DNA from: a virus
Virus record (IMG/VR): IMGVR_UViG_3300017963_000420
Span: 1 to 41,950 of that record
Strand: one strand, 5' to 3'
DNA length: 41,950 bases
The notes below the pieces were generated by a model. It worked only from the letters and a program-made list of their open reading frames with translations. It was not told the DNA's origin and searched no databases. A program made the position numbers and the translations under genes. Below, piece by piece: positions 30,953-40,700 of this stretch (positions within the stretch are counted from its first letter, which is position 1; each line of letters begins with the position of its first letter).

Positions 30953-31118
30953 TATTGCGAACATGAGTCCAAGCGAGCGCGCGCGCCTGGGCAACCTGGC
31001 ATCAACAGGTCGGGCGAAAATTCGTGGCGCTGCCCTGGTCCGTGACAAAAAATCCGGCAATGCAAAGTATGGCGAAGGTGCCAAAAAAGGCACGTTCGGC
31101 GAAGACAAGTACGGATAA
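30915..31118 (+). CDS. Small basic protein
   Basis: 67 residues from ATG 30915 with GGAG about 8 bases before; it starts 38 bases before the Ref-like stop in another frame. The sequence is very basic and hydrophilic (MGRGRDKVIHGSDI, RARLGNLASTGRAKIRG, KKSGNAKYGEGAKKG) and lacks hydrophobic core. It may be a disordered nucleic-acid-binding or virion protein. Confidence 0.6.
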   Translation: MGRGRDKVIHGSDIANMSPSERARLGNLASTGRAKIRGAALVRDKKSGNAKYGEGAKKGTFGEDKYG

Positions 31119-31130
31119 CGGAGTCTCCGA

Positions 31131-31502
31131 ATGATCCTTGAAACTGTATTGCGGAATGTCCTGGCGGATGCCATCGACGCCGAAATCAACACCGGTGCCG
31201 GCACTGCGACACTTCTGTTCGAAACGTCGGCGGATGCGGAAGTCGCCACCATCAACCTGCAAAACCCTGCGTTCGGTGCTGCCGCGACCGGCGTGATCAC
31301 GCTCCAGGGTGTGCCGCTGTCAGACACCAGTGCGACGGGCGGTACGGTTGCCCAGGCGTCGATTTACGACCGCGATTCCACGAAACAACTGGAAATGACG
31401 GTCGGCACCAGCGCAACTGAAATCATCATCAGTTCCACGAGTGTCGCTGCGACTGACCAGGTTGATCTGAACTCGCTGACGATCACCGTTCCCGCATCGT
31501 AG
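31131..31502 (+). CDS. Beta-rich structural-type protein
   Basis: 123 residues from ATG 31131 with GGAG upstream at 31121-31124. The product is Thr/Ala/Ser-rich with short hydrophobic strands (GTATLLFETSADAEVATINLQN, GVITLQGVPLSDTSATGG) and no enzyme motif, the look of a small virion or fibre-associated protein. It opens the second, adhesin-like block. Confidence 0.62.
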   Translation: MILETVLRNVLADAIDAEINTGAGTATLLFETSADAEVATINLQNPAFGAAATGVITLQGVPLSDTSATGGTVAQASIYDRDSTKQLEMTVGTSATEIIISSTSVAATDQVDLNSLTITVPAS

Positions 31503-31511
31503 GTCGCGATC

Positions 31512-32630
31512 ATGCGTATCGTGACCGCACTCGGGGCGGTCTGCCTGGCAGCGCAGATTGTCGCCGCGCAGGAAGTCTCGTCCATCCGGGACAGTCAATA
31601 CGAATGGCAGTGCGAGGATTCGAATGGCAATCTCGTCAGCGGACACACCCGCCAGGACAAGGCGTTCCAATCCTGCTACAACCAGGCACTCGCCGATCCT
31701 GGAGGAATCTACATCGTCCGAGGCGGCACGTTTCGCGTCACCGCAACTGGAACGTCGCCGCCGCCAGAACCGCCGCCTGACCCGCCTGACCCGCCTGACC
31801 CTGGGACGCCTGATCCTGCTCCAAACCCGCAGGTTACATTCGGACCTGTCCAGTCTCTTACCGAATACCCGGCGACGATCAGCGCCCTAAAACAGAACGC
31901 GTTCACCTGGGAACTGACGTTCACGTTGAACAGCGTCGGCACCGCCCAGGGATTGGCGAGTCGGGACGAGTACGGCACCGCCGAAAAAGGTCACCTGTCG
32001 GTGTGGGTCGGCGAGGCCGGATTGATCAACGTCCGCAACCAGGACATCGATGGCGGTCAGTCGTCCATTTCCCTGCAATCCACAACCGTCGTCCAACCTG
32101 GCGTCGAACACATCGTTCAGATCGCCCTGGATGACGGCAACGGGATCGGCCTGTTTGTCGACGGCAACCTGGAGGCCAGCGAACCGAATGCGTTCGGCCT
32201 GGCTGACAATGACCTGGGCCTGGTCGTCGGTGGCGGGTGTTCCAGGTGTGGCGGACCGCCCGACGATCCCAGGAACGTTCCGGACAGACCAATCGACGGG
32301 ACCGTGTTTATGGCCATTTGGGACGATCCGTTGGAACTGCCTGGACCGAACGCGGCGAACCTGTCCTGGTTGGCACCGACGCACTATGTCGATTGCGAGG
32401 CCGACGAGGACACGGAGGTCACGAAGTGCGGCCAGCCGATTGCACCTGGCGACCTGGGCGAGTTCCGCGTTTACCTGACGGTCCCGGAAGCCAAACAGGT
32501 CGCAACGGTCGAGGGCGATGTCACTGGATACGAATACGTCACGACCAGGACGGGCGAACACTGTTTCGAAGTGACGGCGGTCGCCGACAAGGAATCGGAT
32601 CGATCGAACGCGGCGTGCAAAAACTTGTAG
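31512..32630 (+). CDS. Secreted lectin-like (ConA/LamG-type) protein with fibronectin-like C-terminus
   Basis: 372 residues from ATG 31512. Residues 1-19 form a signal peptide (VTALGAVCLAAQIVAA). A small Cys-containing domain (20-80) is followed by a Pro/Asp linker (82-106), then a concanavalin/LamG-like jelly roll (about 107-285: WELTFTLNSVGTAQGLAS, IVQIALDDGNGIGLFVDGNLEAS) and a fibronectin type III-like end (VYLTVPEAKQVATVEGD ... TGEHCFEVTAVADKE). Jelly rolls of this type bind glycans. Export by the host Sec system is unusual for a virion protein, so it may act at the infected cell's surface or be recruited to particles. Confidence 0.62.
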   Translation: MRIVTALGAVCLAAQIVAAQEVSSIRDSQYEWQCEDSNGNLVSGHTRQDKAFQSCYNQALADPGGIYIVRGGTFRVTATGTSPPPEPPPDPPDPPDPGTPDPAPNPQVTFGPVQSLTEYPATISALKQNAFTWELTFTLNSVGTAQGLASRDEYGTAEKGHLSVWVGEAGLINVRNQDIDGGQSSISLQSTTVVQPGVEHIVQIALDDGNGIGLFVDGNLEASEPNAFGLADNDLGLVVGGGCSRCGGPPDDPRNVPDRPIDGTVFMAIWDDPLELPGPNAANLSWLAPTHYVDCEADEDTEVTKCGQPIAPGDLGEFRVYLTVPEAKQVATVEGDVTGYEYVTTRTGEHCFEVTAVADKESDRSNAACKNL

Positions 32631-32947
32631 GAAAACCACCGAGGCAATGGAATCCCGAAAAATCAGTTCGCGATGCGGTCACGTCACGCCTGGCATGGGT
32701 GGCGGACTTCAATTCGGTGCGCGTCGCGCCAGCGCATCGGTGTCGTGAATGTTTCGGAACCGGACTCGACCATGAATTGATCGATCAAACGTTCCTGGTG
32801 TTAAAGGATTACCATTGCCACAAGTGCAACGGAACAGGGGATCGACGTGTTCAGAGTCAGAAGGACCAACCAACTAAAAGGCGAAACCGTCACTGCGCCG
32901 CAAGATTTTCAAACAGTGGTCGACGCATTCGACGCCGCCTGGGATAA
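32615..32947 (+). CDS. Small zinc-finger protein with two C-x2-C-x-GTG knuckles
   Basis: 110 residues from GTG 32615, in a frame overlapping both neighbours (16 and 101 bases). CRECFGTG (43-50) and CHKCNGTG (68-75) are the paired half-sites of DnaJ-type cysteine-rich zinc centres, with the correct spacing of about 25 residues between halves. A basic tail follows. Overlap of both ends with other genes makes the exact ends uncertain, but the double motif is unlikely to occur by chance. Confidence 0.55.
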   Translation: MQKLVGKPPRQWNPEKSVRDAVTSRLAWVADFNSVRVAPAHRCRECFGTGLDHELIDQTFLVLKDYHCHKCNGTGDRRVQSQKDQPTKRRNRHCAARFSNSGRRIRRRLG

Positions 32948-33173
32948 CTGCCAAACGTTCATCAAAAACAACGTCCGCGCCGGCAAGGATTGGGGCGACC
33001 AGGACGGACCGCAGTCGACCGGTCGTCGCTTCAAAATCCTTGTGGAACTTCGCCAGGCGACACACGCAGTCGGCCTGATCCTGCGATACGACTACCCGAC
33101 CGGCACGCCGCCGACTAATCCCGAAGGCACCTGGGAAACCAACGAAATCCGTTGGGAAGTGGTGGACGTGTGA
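32847..33173 (+). CDS. Small unknown protein of the adhesin block
   Basis: 108 residues from GTG 32847 with AGGGGA at 32834-32839. The sequence carries VVDAFDAAWDNCQTFIKNN and FKILVELRQATHAVGLILRY. No domain recognised. It ends in a GTGA overlap with the next gene. Confidence 0.6.
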   Translation: MFRVRRTNQLKGETVTAPQDFQTVVDAFDAAWDNCQTFIKNNVRAGKDWGDQDGPQSTGRRFKILVELRQATHAVGLILRYDYPTGTPPTNPEGTWETNEIRWEVVDV

Positions 33174-34507
33174 CCGAACTGAATCACGTTTACGAGGCGA
33201 GTTCGTCTGATTGGCAGACGACCAGCACGTCGTGGACTGACATCAACGCCGGGATCAACCTGGACGGTTCGAACCTGTCGGACTCGACGGAATACCTGTT
33301 GTTGTTCGCGCATTTCATCAACGGCAGCGACGCGACCAAAAACGAATATGAAACGCGGATCGAAACGGGCGGATTGGAAATCAGTGGCAGCGACCTGTCA
33401 TTCCACAAACAGGAACCGCGCCGCACGTCGACCATTTACGGTCATCCCTATTTTTACATGCAGCGGCACACGACGCCGGCAAGTGCAATCAACATCGACC
33501 AGCAATTCCGCGCCACCGCTGGCAGCACTTGCAGCGTCCGCGAACCCTGGGCGGTCGCACTCAAAATCGGCAACGACGCCGATGCGCTAAACGAAAACCT
33601 GGACATTTTTTGGGACGAGGATACGACCGATTACACGTCCCTGGACGACTCCGGATGGACGGACGGTCCGTCGGTAACCGTCGGCAATGGGTCGGATGAT
33701 TATCTATTTTTCGCGCACATCAAGGTCCGCGTAAATTCGACCAGCGCATCGATCCGGTATCGCCTAAACGGTGCCAGCTACCCGACCGGCGATTACGTCG
33801 AACTGGAAGGCGAGGACACGGACGAGGAATGGTCCATCGGCCTGGCGTGGACGCAGGGCGGTTTCGCGAACCAGGCGGTGACGTTGCAGTTCCAAACGGA
33901 CGACTCGACTGCCGGCGCGATGGATGTCCTGAACTCCAGGATCGTCGCGATCCGCCTGAACCGTTTCGAAAATCACGACATCGCCAACAACGGCGTGACG
34001 ACACAGTTCGCGGTTCAGGGCACCTGGTACGCACTACATGCGAACCAGGGATTCACGAACGTCGCCAGCGAACGGCAACTGATGGCACTCGGATCGCTGA
34101 TCTATAAGTCGGGCGACACGAACAAAACGATCCAGACGCGCGTCCAGGATGACGGAACGATGTCGATTATCGGTGCGTTCGCGGATTGGGGGATTTGCGT
34201 CCAGAACGGCACGACTGACCAGGTGCCAATGTTTTCACTTGGCAAGGAAACAATGTCGGCGAGTTACGACCTGTCGGTGGACATGGACGCGCGCGATCAA
34301 AACTCGGATGTCTCGCCGGCAGCGGAACGCGTGCACTCGTGCATGGCGTTATTTGTGACCGAACTCGGCGAACCGCTGGAGGTTTGCGACCAGGACATAA
34401 TTCCGACGGCAATCGAGGCGCAAACGTATTTGTCCGGGACAATTAACGATATTGACGAGGGTGTCGATTCGCCAGATGCGAACTGGCTGACACTGAATGC
34501 GCCATGA
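33170..34507 (+). CDS. Large beta-rich putative virion surface protein
   Basis: 445 residues from GTG 33170, chosen for the GTGA overlap with the previous stop; the frame is open to 33152. It contains many Asp/Asn/Ser/Thr-rich strands (LNHVYEASSSDWQTTSTSW, LGSLIYKSGDTNKTIQTRVQDDG, VTELGEPLEVCDQDI). The last part, SGTINDIDEGVDSPDANWLTL, reads as the start of a further domain cut short by the stop, and the giant gene resumes 240 bases later, so the C-terminus may have been lost. Likely a fibre or decoration protein. Confidence 0.6.
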   Translation: MTELNHVYEASSSDWQTTSTSWTDINAGINLDGSNLSDSTEYLLLFAHFINGSDATKNEYETRIETGGLEISGSDLSFHKQEPRRTSTIYGHPYFYMQRHTTPASAINIDQQFRATAGSTCSVREPWAVALKIGNDADALNENLDIFWDEDTTDYTSLDDSGWTDGPSVTVGNGSDDYLFFAHIKVRVNSTSASIRYRLNGASYPTGDYVELEGEDTDEEWSIGLAWTQGGFANQAVTLQFQTDDSTAGAMDVLNSRIVAIRLNRFENHDIANNGVTTQFAVQGTWYALHANQGFTNVASERQLMALGSLIYKSGDTNKTIQTRVQDDGTMSIIGAFADWGICVQNGTTDQVPMFSLGKETMSASYDLSVDMDARDQNSDVSPAAERVHSCMALFVTELGEPLEVCDQDIIPTAIEAQTYLSGTINDIDEGVDSPDANWLTLNAP

Positions 34508-34743
34508 GTAGACCAGCGGACGGACGGACAACTTACGAACGCGAGCGGGGCAACAAGCCTGGCAAAGCGAAATATAAACGCGGCGACACCGGCGCGGAAA
34601 TCGATTTCAAAAACGAGGGTTTGAATCCCAGGGGATGGGAATTCTGGCACGCCACGGATTGCCCCTGCACGATCTGCGGACACACACTCCAGGAGGAATG
34701 CGCCACGGCGGGATGCGATTGCTGCTCGTCTTTTTGCACGTAA
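34504..34743 (+). CDS. Cys-rich small protein, probable zinc binder
   Basis: 79 residues from ATG 34504. The N-terminal half is basic (TTYERERGNKPGKAKYKRGD) and the C-terminus holds eight Cys in 26 residues (C53, 55, 58, 66, 71, 73, 74, 78) plus His60. This fits two metal sites or a disulphide cluster. It lies between the two large surface proteins with 4-base or shorter spacing and may be a chaperone or cross-linking factor for them (inference). Confidence 0.6.
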   Translation: MSRPADGRTTYERERGNKPGKAKYKRGDTGAEIDFKNEGLNPRGWEFWHATDCPCTICGHTLQEECATAGCDCCSSFCT

Positions 34744-34746
34744 ACG

Positions 34747-37700
34747 ATGGCCGACAAAACCAGGTACACGAATTCCGGAACAACGGGCAATCAGTACGCG
34801 TCCGTCGGTGAAACCTGGGCGGCACTTCCGTCGGGATGCTTCCCGACCCAGGCGGTGCAAACGTTCGGCACGTTCAGTTCAACGACCAACATTTGGACGG
34901 CACCGTCATCAAACCTACCTGATGCCGTCCTGATCCTGATGTCGCTGACCGGCGACGACACGTCGAACGGTCGGTCGAATTTATGTTTGCGGGCGGTCAA
35001 CGATTCCGGCACCGGCACCATCATTTCCGCGCAGGGCGGCGGTTACTCCAGGGACACGTCCGAGGACCAATTGACCGCGCGTTCCTGGGCGGTGATCGAC
35101 AGTCCTGGCGCGTCGTCAACCTGGGAAATCCAGGGCATCACCGGCACCGACGATCCTGGCACCGGCGACGAGTTCGTCAACGGATCGGTCGAATTTATCC
35201 CGATCTACTATTCCGCCATCGGCCTTTACACCAGCGGCACGACGCAGACTTTCACCGGCACGTCGTTCACCAGGGCGACGGGTTGGAGTGCATCGGTTCA
35301 ATCCGACACGACCGCCATCGAATTGGGCGCGACGACTTCCAACGTCATCGACTGCAAAAACAACGGCAAACGATACCTGGTACTCGGCGGCGCGTATTTC
35401 AATTGCTCGGTGGGTCGCACGCAGCGCGTCGCCAACATCCGGCGCGATAGCGTAAACAGCGCCCAGGGCGTGATGTACCTGCGCTCGTCGTCCGTCGGCG
35501 AAATGGGAACGCCGATGTATGACCTGTTCGAAGGCGGCGCGTCCGCCATCGGCGTGGACATGGCGATTTGTCGCGGCATCGGCGTCGCGGCCAGGCAGGG
35601 CGGCGCGGACATTGATGGCAGTGTGACGACCGCCGACACCGAACTCGTCCTGGCGATTATCGAACTCAATGACAGCGCCGAAGTAATTCGGTCGCACTCG
35701 ACCAGTCAGCAGGAATGCGCGCTCACCGGTCCGGTGGACATCAACGCGCACGATGTTGTCGACTTGAATGACTCGGCGTCCTACACGAAAGCCAGCGCGA
35801 CGGCAGTCAACGTCGAAACCGCGCACGACGCCCTGGTCCTGGCGAACAACAACTGCCCGCGCAACGCGGGTGCCATCGGGTCCGGTTCCAGGTGGACCGC
35901 GTTCGGTCACATCACTTTGAACGGCACCGAACTGGCGTCGTCCGAGGATTGCGATTACAACCGAGGCAACCAGTCGACCACCGACACGCATGGATGGTCG
36001 ACGCATCCAGCGACGGTCGTCACGGTCGCAGTCAACGACGACCTGGGCGTGTCCATTACGGAACGCGTCGGAACGGAAGGCGGTGCCGGCGACATTGAAA
36101 CGGAACCCTTCGCGAACAACGAAGGCATGTCGTTCATCGCCATCAACCTGGACACCCTGGCGGACTCCGGTGTCAGCGCCAGCGGCGGCGCAACGATGGG
36201 TGCGGTCGAGGCCAGCGGCACCGCCACGAATCACATCGAGGCAAGCGACGGAACGCCGTCCCTGGCAGCGGTAACCGCCGCAGGCACCGCGAAAGTCGTG
36301 AAGCGGACCACCGCTGCCGCCGCTACGCTCGCCGCCCTGACCGCCGCAGGCACCGCCGACGTGCAGACCGGACCGGATGTCACGGCGTCCGGTGGTGGCA
36401 CCCTGGCGGCAATCGAGGCATCGGGCGGCGCTTCCCTGGCGCAGCAAGCGTCCGACGGCACGCCGACCCTGACTGCCCTGGAAGCCGCAGGCACATCGAA
36501 ACGCGTGATCGTCGCGTCCCTGGAGGACGACGCGGACGAGGCAACCGATTTCACAGATTACGAAAACGGACCTGGCGGATACGCGAACCTGGCCATCGCG
36601 TCGGGCAAATACCAGGACGACACCGGGTTATCGACCAACGCCGCCAGGAGAAACGACCGCACGTTCGCGGACGATCAGTGGGCGGAAATTGAAATCGACA
36701 CTGCCCTGGATACCGACAACGCGTATTTCCAGGTATTCACCCGATTCCAGGCGGCAGCGGCGGGCGCGTACATCGGCGTCATCCAGCCGCAGGACGACGG
36801 CACCTGCGATTTGTGGATCGAGGAATACGACGGATCGTCCTGGACGAACATTTCCGGCACCGTGTCGATCACGCACGACCTGGCTGACGGCGACACCCTG
36901 CGGATCGAGGTCCAGGGCGACCGGCAGCGTTTGTATTTCAACGGCACGTTGTATTGCCTATCGACCGACGCCAGTCACGCAAGCGGCACGCCGGGACTCG
37001 GCATTAACCGCAACAACGCCACGACCGCCACGGACAACCAGGTCGAGCGGTGGACGTTCGGCAACCTGGTCAACGTGCCCGGCCTGGAAATCGCCGGCAC
37101 CGCCAAGGTCATCAAAAACGCCAGTGATGGAACGCCGTCCCTGGGCGCAGTCGAGTCATCAGGCACCGCCAGCAAATACGACAAGCCGGAAACGTCCGTC
37201 CGGGTGTCATTCCCGACGCCGACGTATCCGCCGAAAGTCGGCGCGGACGAGCAAAAATTCAAAGCCTACGTCCGCAAGGATGCGAGTGGCGGCACCGACC
37301 CGACGTTGCGCGCGTACCTGTACGAATCCGGAGTCCAGCGCCAGGATTTGGGAACGGTCACGGTCACCAGCGAAACGGGTGTCCTGGTCTCCTGGACCTG
37401 GAACGCGACGAACCTGACAGTCGCCGACGGATCGGATGTCGAGGTTCTAATCGAAGTCGACACGATGGGCACCGGCAGCAATCGCCGGACCGTCGAATAC
37501 GGTGCAATCGAGTGGTGCTGCGTCTGGAGTTCAGCGGCGACGGGTGCTGCCACCCTGACCGCACTCACGGCGAGCGGTACTGCCAAAACTGTCAAGGCCG
37601 CAAGCGATGGAACGCCGACCCTGGCAGCGTTGGAAGCGTCTGGAACGACTACGCTGCGGCGGCAGGCATCTGACGGAACTCCCACCGTCCCACTACCTGT

Positions 37701-40700
37701 CGGCGACGGCGAGGCGTCGTCCAATATCTCGGCATCGGGTGCGGCTACCCTTCCCGCGCTGGAGTCGAGCGGAACGGCGACCGTCGTCCGCCAGGCGAGC
37801 GATGGAACACCCGCACTGTCACCAGTCAGTGCGGCGGGTACGGCGACGAATCACCGTACCGCCACGGATGGCACACCTACACTCGCGCCCGTCGAGGCCG
37901 CAGGCACCGCCGACATCACCGGCGTAATCACTGCGAGCGACGGCGCACCCGAAGTCCCGGCGCTAACCGCTGCCGGCACCACTACGCTGACCAGGCAGGC
38001 CAGCGGCACGCCATCCATTCCCGCAATAGAGGCGGCAGGCACCGCTGACACCGGTGGATTCCGAACTGCGTCGGGCAATGCCGACCTGACGTTGCCGGTC
38101 GGTGCTGGCACCGCGTCGCTGATCAGGAGTTCCAGCGGATCGGCAACGATCCCGGCAGTGGAGGCATCAGGCACCGCCACCAGGAGAATCCAGGCCAGGA
38201 CATCAGGCCGCAGGAACGAAATCGAATGGTCGAATGACGTTTCGAACGTCGCCTGGATCGAATCCGGCCTGGCGTCCAGGACGGCGAACAGGATTGTCGA
38301 GGACACGTCCACCGGCACGCACCTGATTCAAACCAGCGGCTATTTCACCGACGGCGTTGGCGTTGTCACCACGATCAGTTTCGAAGCGAAGGCGGACGGT
38401 CGCGATTCCATCCTGGTCCGGACGGCGGCAGCGGGATACCCGAACAACGTCGGCAAGTATTTCAACGTCAGTTTGGGCACCCTGGGCAACAACTATTCGC
38501 TCGCGCCGGATGCTGCCTACATCACGCCGGTTGCCGGCGACCCTGGATGGTATCTGTGCGAAATGGTCCTGACTGCGGACCAGTACAACGGCAACACCAG
38601 GGCGATCATCGGAATGGCCGATGGCAACGTGTCGTCCTATACCGGCGACGGCACCAGCGCCATCGAAATCCGCAAAGTCCAGGTCGAGCAATGGGCGGAC
38701 AGGCGGACCGACTACATCGAAACGACCGACGCGTCCCTGTTGGTCGAGGCACCGGAAATCCCTGGTGTCGAAGCATCCGGCCAGGCGACCAAACAGATCG
38801 AGGCCAGCGACGGCGCACCTGAAACGCCTGTCCTGGTCGCCAGCGGTGATGCGAAGGCATACACGCGATTTGATGCGAGCGGCACTGCGACGATTCCGGT
38901 GCTGGTGGCAAGTGGTACATCCAAAGTCGTCAAAAAAGCGTCTGGAACGGTTTCTGTGCCGTCAGTGGGCGCAAATGGCGTTTCCACTCGGCGCATTTAC
39001 GCCGGCCTGAATTGGTTCGATCCGCCCGAAACGTTCCTGGACGACTTCAATCGCGCTGACGGTCCTATCGGCAATTCCTGGGACGACTGGATTCCCGCTG
39101 GCTACGCGATCCCGGACATCGTGTCGGGGCAACTGCCCCTGCCGGTTTCCCTGGCGTTTGTTGGCGCGCATCGCGAGAACGGTCACGGACCAGCGCAGTT
39201 TGCGGAAATCGAGGTCAACAACTGGACGTATGTTTCCAACAATTCCGACACCGCGCCCTGGGTGCTGGTGCGCGGATCGGCGGATATGTCGCTGAACAAC
39301 GAGTCGGGATATTTCGGATATTTGTATTCGGACACCGACGGATCGACGGTTGCTGAACTGTATCGGTGGGACCCGAATTATTCTTACACCAGTTTCGGCA
39401 AAACGGTCGTCCTGCCGCATTCGAACGTCCCGGACGGCACGATCATTCGCATGGTCGCCAATGGCAACCGGATCGAGCAGTGGATCAATTGGGGTGGCGT
39501 TTCTGACGGGTGGACGTTCATCCATGCGGTGATCGACTCCACGTACCCGACGCAAACCAGGGTCGGTTTCGGTAACGACTCGTATGTGATCGGGGCGACC
39601 CTGGACAATTTCAGATCGGGCGACCTGGGACCAGGACCGCAAATGACGGTGCCGGTCGGCGACGGATCGATCAAGCGATACATTTCCGCCGACGGGCGTG
39701 GACGTTGCAATCGCGCCCTGGAGTTCGATGTCGAAGGCAGGGACCAGGGCGGCACCTGGTCGCATTGGTCGAATGCCGTCGATGATCTGACACCGGTCAC
39801 CGGGTTCAATCACGGCATCAAAATCGACAACGTTGGCGGCACGATCAATTCCTATGCCTACGGACCAGGCGGCGGACCGAATGGCGGTTTCCTGGGTGCG
39901 ATCCCTGCGGGAATGAAAATCCGCATGTCTGCCTACGTCGAAATGTTGGATGGCAGCGAACCGATGTGGAAGGGCGTCGATCCGAATCCAGTGGACGCCG
40001 GTTTCACGATGAACAGTTCGTGGTCCGGCACTGACGACGCCCTGCAAACGCAAAAGGAAAACGTTTGGGGCAACGTGTGGCGCATTTCGACATTCCGGGA
40101 AAGCAACGGCGGCAGCAATTACGGCGTCCTGAAATACTCCTGGAATTCGACCAGGGCGTTCCGGATCACCGGTTGGCAAATCGAGGAAGTCGCAGACAAG
40201 TTCCAGCCGGCATCCGACCCGATCATCACGACCGGCGAACACCTTTGCGTAATCGATGTCCCGCAAATCCAGGCAACGGGGCACGTCACCAGGGGCGAAG
40301 ACGGAACGATTTCACGCGTCGTTCCGCTGACGGGTATATTCGATTTCCGTGTTGTCGGCCTGGTTGGATTGTTCCCAGGACCGGCAGTGTTCCAGGACGA
40401 TTTCAACCGATTGGGTCCTGCCCTGGGCGTTCCCTGGGAACACGTTGGAATGGAAGTGCCGGACGGGTACATCCTGCCGCAGATCGACACCGGTGGCGCT
40501 TTCGTGCCTGGCAATCCGATCAGCGATCCGACGAACGGCGTGAACGGTTACGCCATTGGCGCGTACAACCAGGAATTGTCGGACGACCACTCTGTGATCC
40601 TGACCATCGGCACCATTGACGAAGCGGCATCGCCAATCGTGTGGCCTTGGACGCGCGCTGCCTGGGATGGAAGCGGCGAGAACCAGCGCGGATATTACTG

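Noticed and set aside
35116-36447. Minus-strand frame of 443 residues opposite the giant gene
   Set aside because: Antisense shadow; the + frame has coherent domains and repeats.
38962-40284. Minus-strand frame of 440 residues opposite the giant gene
   Set aside because: Antisense shadow of the lectin-like domains; no family features.
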